Source: an uncultured Clostridia bacterium (GTDB lineage Bacteria; Bacillota; Clostridia; TANB77; CAG-508). From it: DNA of 64,000 bases. The first letter of the stretch is position 1. Every line of letters starts with the position of its first letter. The notes under the pieces were generated by a model. It searched no databases, was not told the DNA's origin, and was given only the letters and a program-made list of their open reading frames with translations. Positions 1-7,700 of this stretch are shown here, in pieces. The stretch covers positions 62,001 to 126,000 of the forward strand of contig CAKPCL010000002.1 in NCBI GenBank assembly GCA_934141605.1, in the 5' to 3' direction. The translations under genes and the position numbers were made by a program.

Positions 1-449
1 ACATCTTTGCATAAATTTATCTGTTTTCTTAAAAAGTCTATCTCCTCCATATATTTATTTAAGTCTTTTCCTCTATTATTGTAATATGTTAAATTCCTGT
101 AAATATTGTATGATGCAGCTTCTATAAATGTTTTTGCAATGTTTAATCTTTTTTCTTTGTCCTTGTAATGTTCAACTTGTTTTATAAGCAATTTTCCTGA
201 AACAAGTGATTCTTTTGGATAATATGTTCCTGTATAAAATCCATAATAGTTAAAAAAGTGTATATTTACTCCATATGATGATAAAAAGTTTAATAAACTT
301 GTATTAAAATCCAACTCTGTCATTACATATATATCGTCGACTCTTTCTACTGGTATTGATTTCTTTGTATTATCTTTGTATACAATTTCTAAAGTGTTGT
401 CTTTTCTTTGTAGTCTTCCGCTTCTATATAAATAATAAGATTGTTTCAT
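1..449 (-). CDS. cas1: CRISPR-associated endonuclease Cas1 (partial, 3' end off the window)
   Basis: This is the N-terminal half (about 149 codons) of Cas1, the integrase that inserts new spacers with Cas2. It begins MKQSYYLYRSGRL, followed by the beta-strand region around IPVERVDDIYVM and the stretch FLSSYGVNIHFFNYYG, which is typical of the N-terminal domain and dimer interface. A GGAG ribosome site lies just upstream of the ATG at 447-449. It follows cas4 by about 10 bases in the same orientation, the usual cas4-cas1-cas2 adaptation order. The C-terminal metal-binding domain, cas2 and probably the array lie beyond position 1. Confidence 0.93.
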   Translation of the reverse strand, partial: MKQSYYLYRSGRLQRKDNTLEIVYKDNTKKSIPVERVDDIYVMTELDFNTSLLNFLSSYGVNIHFFNYYGFYTGTYYPKESLVSGKLLIKQVEHYKDKEKRLNIAKTFIEAASYNIYRNLTYYNNRGKDLNKYMEEIDFLRKQINLCKD

Positions 450-459
450 GTTTTTCTCC

Positions 460-948
460 TTATACATAACACAAATCATAATATGAACATTTAGTACATA
501 TTTTTGAATTAGTTTTTTTGGGTGGCTTTTCCATTTCTACTATTTCTTGTATGTTTTTTATTACATTATCTAATATTTTTCTATCTCCATCTTCTAATAT
601 TATTTCTTTTGATTCTCTTAAAAGAGGGAAATCTATTTTTGCTTGTATATTTTTTACACCTTTGTTTTCTAAATAATACATATAATATTTTATTTGCCAT
701 ATTCCAGCATCTTCAATTGATTTTGTTTTTTTTACTTCATGTAATACTGCTCCATTTTTTATAAAGTCTATATTTATTGTATTGTCAATTAGAATTTGTT
801 TCTTTTCTTTTCTATATGTTGTTTCATCAATTATTTTTCCTATTTCTACTAATTCACTATTTTGTTCCATATTAATTTGATTAGCGAAATACCATAGTCT
901 TCTATGGCATATGAAATAATAGTAAATCATTATTCCTGTAATATTCAT
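460..948 (-). CDS. cas4: CRISPR-associated exonuclease Cas4
   Basis: This 162-residue protein is of normal length for the short RecB-like Cas4 family, which trims prespacers and checks PAMs with Cas1-Cas2. Near the N-terminus there is an isolated Cys (residue 14, ICHRRLWYF). The nuclease core appears as NIDFIKNGAVLHEVKKTKS (the Asp and the E-V-K motif) and then QIKYYMYYL. The C-terminal iron-sulfur ligands are CTKCSYYDLC. It lies between cas3 and cas1. A 110-base gap to cas3 holds an inverted repeat with a candidate promoter, so the adaptation genes may be separately transcribed. Confidence 0.95.
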   Translation of the reverse strand: MNITGIMIYYYFICHRRLWYFANQINMEQNSELVEIGKIIDETTYRKEKKQILIDNTINIDFIKNGAVLHEVKKTKSIEDAGIWQIKYYMYYLENKGVKNIQAKIDFPLLRESKEIILEDGDRKILDNVIKNIQEIVEMEKPPKKTNSKICTKCSYYDLCYV

Positions 949-1000
949 TACATCATCTCTTTCTACACAAAATAATTTCTTTACTTTTCTTTAATAAACT

Positions 1001-1052
1001 TGTTGCAAGTCACATTTTTATTATAATATGATATAATCGGTGACTTGCAACA
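1001..1052 (-). promoter_or_regulatory. 13-bp perfect inverted repeat framing a candidate internal promoter for cas4-cas1
   Basis: Arms at 1001-1013 and 1040-1052 (TGTTGCAAGTCAC and its reverse complement) are separated by 26 AT-rich bases, just after the cas3 stop. On the minus strand the distal arm contains TTGCAA, 16 bases before TATTAT (19 before TATAAT), so the arms frame a possible -35/-10 pair. No U-run follows, so a terminator is unlikely. Operator function is inference. Confidence 0.45.
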
Positions 1053-1056
1053 TATC

Positions 1057-3249
1057 TTACAACTCTCTTGAACTTATTGAATATTCTTCATCATTTTCTA
1101 AAAGTAAACCAATTTCTTTATCATATTTTGTATCAATAATATATTTTCCCTTAATGTATGGACATTCTGTTATAAGATTTCCTAGTTTCCATTTATTAGA
1201 ACTATTGATTGATATAAATAATTTATCTATTCTTCGTTTTAACTCATATTTTTTCTTTTTGTCTGACTCAATTGAATATTCTTCAAATAAATTTAGATTA
1301 TCATCATAAATAATTTTAGGAATAACATCAATATTATCAATATTTCTCAATATTTTTTGAGCATCTTTTTTACTTGTGTCATAATCAATAATATTATCTA
1401 GTATTCGAAATGCATCATTAAAATTTTTGTAAAAGTCAGTATTTTGTAGCATTTCTTTTGAATATAATTTATCAACTAAATCTATTTTTGTTTTTTCGTC
1501 TAAAATTTGTCCGCTATACTCTTGCAATAAATCAGTGCTTTTTTGATAAATTTCTTTGTCATATATGTATCCAACACCACTTGTTTCTTTTATATAAATT
1601 TTTATATTTGGTTCTTTTCCTTTATATTCTCTACTTCTATAGCATCTTCCAAATCTTTGAAATAAACTGTCTAGTGTAGACATTTCTGTATATAGCATAT
1701 CAAAGTCGATGTCTAATGAAGCCTCTACTATTTGTGTTGTTATCCATATTCCTGATTCATTTTCTTGTTTTGAAAATTCTTTTATGTTTCTTTCTTTTTC
1801 ACTTCTATCTTCTTGTTCAAACCTTGAATGTAATAAATTTACTTTTTCTACTCCATCATTTTTTAATGCTTTATATAATTCTATTGCTTTATTTATTGTG
1901 TTTACTATTATTAGGACTTTTTTATTTTTTGATTTTTCTTTTATTTCTTCTATGTCTTCATTAATTGTTTTGTCTATTATTTCAAATTTATGCCTTTTGG
2001 TATCTTTTATAAATTCATTATATTCAAATTTTATTCCCATTTCTTGTAGTTTTTCTCTGTATATTCTAGGAAGTGTTGCTGTCATTACCATAAATTTCCC
2101 ATCTAAGTTGTTTATCATTTGAAGTCCTTTTAATAGTACCGCTACTATTTCTGGTGAATATGCTTGTATCTCGTCTATTACAACTTTTGAATAACTTAAA
2201 GTTGCATATATTTTTTCATATCCTCTGTACTTAAATACAAATGGAAAGATTTGATCTATTGTACATGTAGTGATTTTTTCATATAGATTTCTTGCTTGTT
2301 GTATTTTGTTAAATTCATTTTCTTCATTTTTTTCATCTAAATAGTCTATTGCTGTTGAGTGTAATAGTCCAACATGTTTGTACCCTATTGTGTCTTTTAT
2401 TCTGTCATATATTGCGTTTATGCTTATTCTTAAAGGTAGTGTGAAAAATGTTTTGTCATTTTTACTCCATAAAAGTGCTCCTTCTGTTTTTCCCATTCCT
2501 GTTGAGCCTATTACTATTACATTTTTGTCTTGATTTTTTTCTGCAAATTGTTGTAAATCGTTTTCTTTGAAGTTTTGCTTTTTCATAAATTCTTCTACAA
2601 AATCTGCTATTTTTTCTTTTGTTTCGTCTTCTACTGTTATCCATGCTGAACTACAATGGTCTAGCCTATGTAATAGTCCTTTCATTAGACAATATTCATT
2701 ATATAACTCGTCGTCTTCTGTTATTCTTGCTTGTCCTTCTACCATTCCTAAATACAATGTACTTAATTTTGGTATTTCAATTTGTAATTCTTTTTCTATT
2801 TTTTCGATGTTTGGCTCTATATCTTCTTTTATTATTTCTTCTAGTAGTTCGCTGTTTATGTGTATTTTATTATCTCTTTCGTGATGATAATAGATTGCTT
2901 GATATACTAGTTTTCTTTCTTTTTTTGTCATTTCATATTGTTTGTATGGTACAAACATTGGAGATATTTGTTCATGTTTTATTTCTTGATTGTTAAATTT
3001 TGTTGGTATTAGTTCCTCTCCTATTGCTTCTCTTATCACATTTTGAAATCCTGAAAATACTTTTCCTGCATCATGATATTTGCATACTATTTTCATTAAT
3101 TGCCAAAATCTCTCTTCTGGCATTTCTATTGATTGTGTTATTTTTTCTCCATATTCTTTTTTTAATATTTCCAAGTTTTCTAATAGCTTGTCTGTGTGTT
3201 CTTTTATTGTTTCTATTGGGTCTGATTTCGCATAATATTTATACTCCAT
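1057..3249 (-). CDS. cas3: CRISPR-associated helicase/nuclease Cas3 (HD + SF2 helicase)
   Basis: Cas3 unwinds and degrades DNA recognised by Cascade. The protein has about 730 residues. The N-terminal HD nuclease shows an early His in the KEHTDKLLENLEIL region, KYHDAGKVFSGFQ and YYHHERDN. The helicase shows Walker A (GSTGMGKTEGA), the DEIQ box (VVIDEIQAYSPE), motif III (MTATLP), motif V (TQIVEASLDIDFD) and motif VI (QRFGRCYR). The start is the ATG at 3249 (MEYKYYAK), preceded by AAAGGA. The open frame extends upstream only through the overlapping 3' end of cas5, with which it overlaps by 11 bases. Confidence 0.95.
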   Translation of the reverse strand: MEYKYYAKSDPIETIKEHTDKLLENLEILKKEYGEKITQSIEMPEERFWQLMKIVCKYHDAGKVFSGFQNVIREAIGEELIPTKFNNQEIKHEQISPMFVPYKQYEMTKKERKLVYQAIYYHHERDNKIHINSELLEEIIKEDIEPNIEKIEKELQIEIPKLSTLYLGMVEGQARITEDDELYNEYCLMKGLLHRLDHCSSAWITVEDETKEKIADFVEEFMKKQNFKENDLQQFAEKNQDKNVIVIGSTGMGKTEGALLWSKNDKTFFTLPLRISINAIYDRIKDTIGYKHVGLLHSTAIDYLDEKNEENEFNKIQQARNLYEKITTCTIDQIFPFVFKYRGYEKIYATLSYSKVVIDEIQAYSPEIVAVLLKGLQMINNLDGKFMVMTATLPRIYREKLQEMGIKFEYNEFIKDTKRHKFEIIDKTINEDIEEIKEKSKNKKVLIIVNTINKAIELYKALKNDGVEKVNLLHSRFEQEDRSEKERNIKEFSKQENESGIWITTQIVEASLDIDFDMLYTEMSTLDSLFQRFGRCYRSREYKGKEPNIKIYIKETSGVGYIYDKEIYQKSTDLLQEYSGQILDEKTKIDLVDKLYSKEMLQNTDFYKNFNDAFRILDNIIDYDTSKKDAQKILRNIDNIDVIPKIIYDDNLNLFEEYSIESDKKKKYELKRRIDKLFISINSSNKWKLGNLITECPYIKGKYIIDTKYDKEIGLLLENDEEYSISSREL

Positions 3250-3904
3250 TTGGCATCCTTTCACTATAAAAATAAATGTTGTCTCCATCTTCATCTTGCA
3301 ATATTTCTTCAATACTTTTATTGGTGTGTTTTTCTATATATTTTACATTTACTTTGTTCCATTTTCTTATATCATTTTTGATTTTGTATGTAGTATTTAG
3401 TCTGTAATTAATTCCTTCTATTTCGTCATCTATCCATTCAGGTACATATGCATTAATTTTTATTTTCGCTTCATCTACTTCTTTTACATCTTTTAAAACT
3501 TTAATTTCGTCTATTCTTACAAGGTCTTCGTTTCTTCCTAGTGTGAAGGTTTCTGTTCCGTTTATTATGTTTTTATATATTTTGTCTATAACATCATCTT
3601 CTGTTTGTACATGTATAATTAAATTGACATTTAGTAATTGATGTACATTTCTTGGCATTGATGTTACTTTGTCTTTTCCTTTATACATTCTTAAATTTTG
3701 ATAGTTGCTAAATATTCCTTCATAGTTTCCTTGTATAGAAATGTTCATTGGGAAGTATTCTCCTGGTTGTGCTTGCAATATTTTATGGAACATCCCTATT
3801 ACCGTTGAGTATGGTGGTAATGGATATGTTTCTGCTACTTTTGTGGCAAATGGCTTTTTATAACATGCTGTTTCTTGGTATAGTTTTAGTTTTAATATTT
3901 TCAT
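3239..3904 (-). CDS. cas5: Cascade subunit Cas5 (type I-B)
   Basis: This 221-residue RAMP protein caps the 5' handle of crRNA in Cascade. It begins MKILKLKLYQETACYKKP, the Cas5 ferredoxin-like strand, then PLPPYSTVIGMFHKIL, and carries the characteristic FTLGRNEDLVRID segment near residues 120-135. It lies between cas7 and cas3, overlaps the cas3 start by 11 bases and follows cas7 by 18 bases, consistent with one polycistronic message. Confidence 0.93.
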   Translation of the reverse strand: MKILKLKLYQETACYKKPFATKVAETYPLPPYSTVIGMFHKILQAQPGEYFPMNISIQGNYEGIFSNYQNLRMYKGKDKVTSMPRNVHQLLNVNLIIHVQTEDDVIDKIYKNIINGTETFTLGRNEDLVRIDEIKVLKDVKEVDEAKIKINAYVPEWIDDEIEGINYRLNTTYKIKNDIRKWNKVNVKYIEKHTNKSIEEILQDEDGDNIYFYSERMPNGV

Positions 3905-3922
3905 TTATACCAATCCTTTCTT

Positions 3923-4831
3923 TTATGCTTTGTAATATTCTTCTACTTTTTCTTTTAGATTTTTAAAGAATTCTTCTATGCTTGTTGTTTTTCCTTCAAA
4001 CATTTCTTCTATTTCTTTTTCATTTTTAAATGTATTTTTTATTATTCCTATTTTTGTATCTTCTGATATTGAGTTTTCTCCTATTGTTAATGTTGCTGTG
4101 TCTTTTAGCATTTCTGTGTCTATACTAAATTGTCCGTCTTTTCCGTTTAGTTTTATTCTTCCTAGGAAAAATGGTGAGTTTATGTCATACAATCCTCCTA
4201 TTACAAATACTGGACTTAGGTTTTCTTCTCTTCCTCTTATTTCTCTGTTTAGTATTTTTACTATGTCTAGTAGTTGGTTGATTCTTTTTGTTTTTTCTTC
4301 ATTTGGTAGTTCTATTTCTCCGTCTTTTCCTATTTTTTCTAAGTCTATTGTTATTGTGTATGTGTAATAACTTAGGTGTTGTTCGATGTTTGCAAGGTTT
4401 GGAAATTCTCCTATTCTATCTGCTAATCCTTTATTGTTTAAAAATTCCATATCACTTTTATAGTCTTCTAATGATATAGCATTACTTAATCTTACAGCTG
4501 CACTTCTTATGTTTGAGCCGTCATTTTTCGCCGTTTTCATGTATCCAAATAGATCCATTTCTTCTGAATCTTGTATTGTTAATTTGTCATCAAATTGGAT
4601 TGTTCCCTTTTCTTTATTTACTACTTGTAAATTCCAATCAAACATTTTATTTCCAAGTCTTACTATGTCATATCTTATTGCTTGTCTTGATGCAAATGTA
4701 TATACACTTCCATCTCCTCTTGTTAGTTTTTTTAGTTCTGATATATTACCTATTCCTTCCCCATAATTTAAACTTTGACCTTTAAATATCATTGTTATTG
4801 ATAATCCTTTTTTATTTTTTATATTCTCCAT
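3923..4831 (-). CDS. cas7: Cascade backbone subunit Cas7 (Cst2/DevR family)
   Basis: This 302-residue protein forms the crRNA-binding backbone of the type I-B interference complex. The N-terminus ITMIFKGQSLNYGEGIGNISELKKLTRG...YTFASRQAIRYDI is characteristic of the Cst2/DevR branch. Conserved Arg/Ser residues follow in SNIRSAAVRLSNAISLEDY. It is flanked by cas8b upstream and cas5 downstream. The pairing with a zinc-finger Cst1-like Cas8 points to the Tneap-type I-B variant. Confidence 0.92.
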   Translation of the reverse strand: MENIKNKKGLSITMIFKGQSLNYGEGIGNISELKKLTRGDGSVYTFASRQAIRYDIVRLGNKMFDWNLQVVNKEKGTIQFDDKLTIQDSEEMDLFGYMKTAKNDGSNIRSAAVRLSNAISLEDYKSDMEFLNNKGLADRIGEFPNLANIEQHLSYYTYTITIDLEKIGKDGEIELPNEEKTKRINQLLDIVKILNREIRGREENLSPVFVIGGLYDINSPFFLGRIKLNGKDGQFSIDTEMLKDTATLTIGENSISEDTKIGIIKNTFKNEKEIEEMFEGKTTSIEEFFKNLKEKVEEYYKA

Positions 4832-4884
4832 TTTATTTCCTTCCTTTCTCTTTTTTATGTTATGTGTTTTTTATTATATTGTTT

Positions 4885-6729
4885 TTATACTTTTGCATCG
4901 TTATCTTCATCTTTTTTCTCATATTTATTTGATATTAATCCTGCTAAAAAACTATGAGCTATTGATTCAAAATCTAATCCTTCTGTTTGCATTGTTTCAA
5001 TAAATATAGGGCTTACATCTTTTCCCATTGACATATGTATTCTTATTACAATATCCATAAATTGTTTTTTGTTTCCAGCTTTTATACTGTTTAACATTTT
5101 ATATGTATACCCATCAATTTTGTTTTCTTCTCCTGTTCTTTTTAAATCTTCATGCATTTGTATTCCTAGGTTATACAATACTTTTAATTTGGCATCATTT
5201 TTTTCGATTTCTTCCATTTCAATGTTCTCCTTTTTTAATAGATTTAGTATCATTCTTACTCTTGTTGCTAAGAATGAATTATATCCATATTTATTTTCTT
5301 TTTTTATTTCTTCTCTTAATCTGTCATTTATTATATATTTGATATCTTTGTTTTTTAAAATATAGTCAACTATTTGTAGTCTATATCTATAATCTTTTAT
5401 TTTTGATAGTGTTTTTTCTGAATATTCTGTAAAAAATCTTGATACATATCTTTTTATATTAAAACATTCAATTCTGCTATATGCTCCATATTCTGCTTCA
5501 ATTTCTACTACAAATATATTTTCCAATTGCCATGTACTTACTTGTTTGTCTTGCTCTACTATGTCTAGGATTAGTTCTGTATATGGATTTCCATCTCTAT
5601 TCTCATACTTTGATTTGTTACCAAAATTCATATTTGTTTTATATAATTTTTCAACATTTGTATCTAGGTTCACAAAACTTAATAATTGTTTTTCCTTATA
5701 GTCTCCATTTTCTTTTACTGTTTTGGTTATTGTTGTTACTCCTGCTGGTATGCAAAATAAAATTAGTTTGCATATATCACATATTGGCATTTTTACATTT
5801 TGTTCCCAGAAGAAGTTTCGTGCATTGTCACTACTTATTGCTAATGGTACAAAGTTTCCTTCTGAATAATTTGTTGTTAATCCAATTTCATTTTCACACA
5901 TTGAGCATCTTTGAATAACTTTTTCTTTTAAATATCCTTGTATTTCTTCTACTTCTTTATTTTTTTCTATATAGTCTTTTTCTATTTTTGAGTATATTTT
6001 TTCTATGTCTTTTGTTATATTTCCTTCTGTTCTTGTTTTTTCTATGTATTGATTTATTTCTTCTATATTATATTTTCCTTCTATAATATCTTGTATAAAT
6101 CCTGTTTCTACAATGTTACTAACATAATCTTTGTACATTAATTCTTCTTGTTCTTCATATGATAATGCAGTTTTTACTACATTTAAGAAACTCGGCTGTC
6201 CATAATATGTATTGCTTAGTATGCTTTTAAATAGATTTAATGTTAATTTTTTATTTACTTCTTCTTTTCCTATGTTTTCTAATATTTTTTCTTTTATTTC
6301 TATTATTCCTTGTTTTGTAATTTCTTGGTCTATTTTGTCACATTGTTCTTTTATTTTGTTATATGTTTGCTCGTCTATTTTTTTAACTTTGTCTAATTGT
6401 TTTTTTATTGTGTCTTTTATATATTTTTTATTTGCCTTTATTTTGTCTTTTCTTTGTTTTTCTTCTTCATTTTCTAATGATATTTCTATGTTGTTTTCTA
6501 AATATTTAAATGCATCATTTGTTCTATTTTTTACACTTTCTGCTACATTGTATTTATCATAGAAGTACTTAAAATAGTATTTGTTGAAATCTCTTAAATC
6601 TTCTGTATCTATTTCTATATAATTGTTTCTTTTTGTTGCAAATTGATTCTTATTATGTTCTAATATTTTAAGAAAACCTACGATACCACAATTTATGTAC
6701 CAATCATTTAAGTATATTTTTGTTTTCAC
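4885..6729 (-). CDS. cas8b: Type I-B Cascade large subunit Cas8b (Cst1 family)
   Basis: The 614-residue large subunit is expected to recognise the PAM and position Cas3. It is recognised by its place between cas6 and cas7 and by a probable zinc finger (CSMCENEIG ... CDICKLILF, about residues 276-320), a Cst1 hallmark. The opening YLNDWYINCGIVGFLKIL is the usual N-terminal motif. The middle is Lys/Glu-rich and helical. Large subunits diverge fast, so the subfamily call is less certain than the role. Confidence 0.88.
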   Translation of the reverse strand: MKTKIYLNDWYINCGIVGFLKILEHNKNQFATKRNNYIEIDTEDLRDFNKYYFKYFYDKYNVAESVKNRTNDAFKYLENNIEISLENEEEKQRKDKIKANKKYIKDTIKKQLDKVKKIDEQTYNKIKEQCDKIDQEITKQGIIEIKEKILENIGKEEVNKKLTLNLFKSILSNTYYGQPSFLNVVKTALSYEEQEELMYKDYVSNIVETGFIQDIIEGKYNIEEINQYIEKTRTEGNITKDIEKIYSKIEKDYIEKNKEVEEIQGYLKEKVIQRCSMCENEIGLTTNYSEGNFVPLAISSDNARNFFWEQNVKMPICDICKLILFCIPAGVTTITKTVKENGDYKEKQLLSFVNLDTNVEKLYKTNMNFGNKSKYENRDGNPYTELILDIVEQDKQVSTWQLENIFVVEIEAEYGAYSRIECFNIKRYVSRFFTEYSEKTLSKIKDYRYRLQIVDYILKNKDIKYIINDRLREEIKKENKYGYNSFLATRVRMILNLLKKENIEMEEIEKNDAKLKVLYNLGIQMHEDLKRTGEENKIDGYTYKMLNSIKAGNKKQFMDIVIRIHMSMGKDVSPIFIETMQTEGLDFESIAHSFLAGLISNKYEKKDEDNDAKV

Positions 6730-6789
6730 TTTTTATATCACTCCTCTCTCATACTATAAATTATGTAATTTTTTTAACAATTTTCCTTT

Positions 6790-7503
6790 TTATAATATTT
6801 GAAACATTCCAAATCCTGCGCTATGTCGGCTTCCCATTCCTGCTTGGTATAAATATTTAAGTAATTCTTTATTTCCACTTATCTCAAATGTACCTGTTGA
6901 ACATTCTATACATTTTTCATAAAATTTGATTAATACTTTTTTGGCATCTATTGGTTTTATCGTAAATGTATCTACTATTTCTGTTGGCATATCTGTTACT
7001 TTTAGTTGTTCCTTAATGTTAATTTTTAGTATTTCTTCAAATTTTTCATTTTCATATGAGTAATAATAGTCTTTGTTATTTTCTCTTGATCTCGCACATA
7101 TAGGGGCTTGGAATTTTATTGTTATTCTGTCTGTCGTTATTTCTTTTTCTTTTGCCATTGTTATGTCTTCTAAAGTCATTGAGTTATTATTTAGTGGATA
7201 TTTTTTGTGTTTTTGTTTGTTAAATGAGTTATAAAGTATTATTCCTGTTTCATAGTCTGATGTTGATATATTTAATTCTAAATTTTTGTCTTTTAGTATT
7301 ATTTTGTCATTTTCTATTTTTTGTTGTTTGTAATATGTTGAAAATGTGTATTGTTTTATTATTGGGTCTTTTTCATTGTAGTATTTTTGGTAATACTCTT
7401 TGTCATTTTCTTCTAGACAGTGTTTTAAAAAACTTATTATTGTTTTTCTGTATTGTAGTGGTATTTCTTCTTTTTCTAGTTTAAAGTATAATTTAAATCT
7501 CAT
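6790..7503 (-). CDS. cas6: CRISPR pre-crRNA endoribonuclease Cas6
   Basis: This protein of about 237 residues cuts pre-crRNA in the repeat. It has the C-terminal glycine-rich RNA-binding loop GMGSRHSAGFGMF, diagnostic of Cas6, and the N-terminal RAMP strand MRFKLYFKLEKEEIPL. The start is the ATG at 7503 with AAGGTG six bases upstream. An in-frame ATG at 7530 lies directly after a TATAAT box and so would precede the likely transcript start. It is the first gene of the cas operon. Confidence 0.92.
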   Translation of the reverse strand: MRFKLYFKLEKEEIPLQYRKTIISFLKHCLEENDKEYYQKYYNEKDPIIKQYTFSTYYKQQKIENDKIILKDKNLELNISTSDYETGIILYNSFNKQKHKKYPLNNNSMTLEDITMAKEKEITTDRITIKFQAPICARSRENNKDYYYSYENEKFEEILKINIKEQLKVTDMPTEIVDTFTIKPIDAKKVLIKFYEKCIECSTGTFEISGNKELLKYLYQAGMGSRHSAGFGMFQIL

Positions 7504-7531
7504 TTTTTCACCTTCTTTTTCATTTTTCATT

Positions 7532-7570
7532 ATTATATCATAAGTGTGATATTTTGTGTCACATTTATGC
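7532..7570 (-). promoter_or_regulatory. Candidate promoter of the cas operon
   Basis: On the minus strand TATAAT (7532-7537) lies about 30 bases before the cas6 start. Upstream is GTGACA, a weak -35 with long spacing, inside an imperfect palindrome (GTGTGA...TGTCAC). The -10 is good and the -35 uncertain. Confidence 0.45.
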
Positions 7571-7667
7571 TTTTATTTTTGTATTATATATCAATATTTT
7601 TGAAAATATTGTCGAATTTTGTTGATTTAAATCTTTTTTTGAAATTTATAGTTAATAAGTCAATTGG

Positions 7668-7698
7668 AATAAAAATAAAAAAGACAACCTAAGTTGCC
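7668..7698 (-). terminator. Rho-independent terminator after the BY-kinase gene
   Basis: On the minus strand GGCAAC-TTAG-GTTGTC forms a short stem, followed by a T-rich run. It starts directly after the stop codon of the tyrosine kinase gene. Confidence 0.7.
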
Positions 7699-7700
7699 TT

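Noticed and set aside
522..764. Many Leu/Phe/Ser-rich open frames opposite the cas, pil and other genes
   Set aside because: They are antisense shadows caused by the AT-rich codons of the real genes, without ribosome sites or family motifs.
1002..1051. Terminator between cas3 and cas4
   Set aside because: The stem has no U-run on either strand and its loop is 26 bases with promoter-like boxes.
1..7600. CRISPR array near the cas genes
   Set aside because: No repeated 28-37 bp units with spacers are present. The array is probably beyond position 1.
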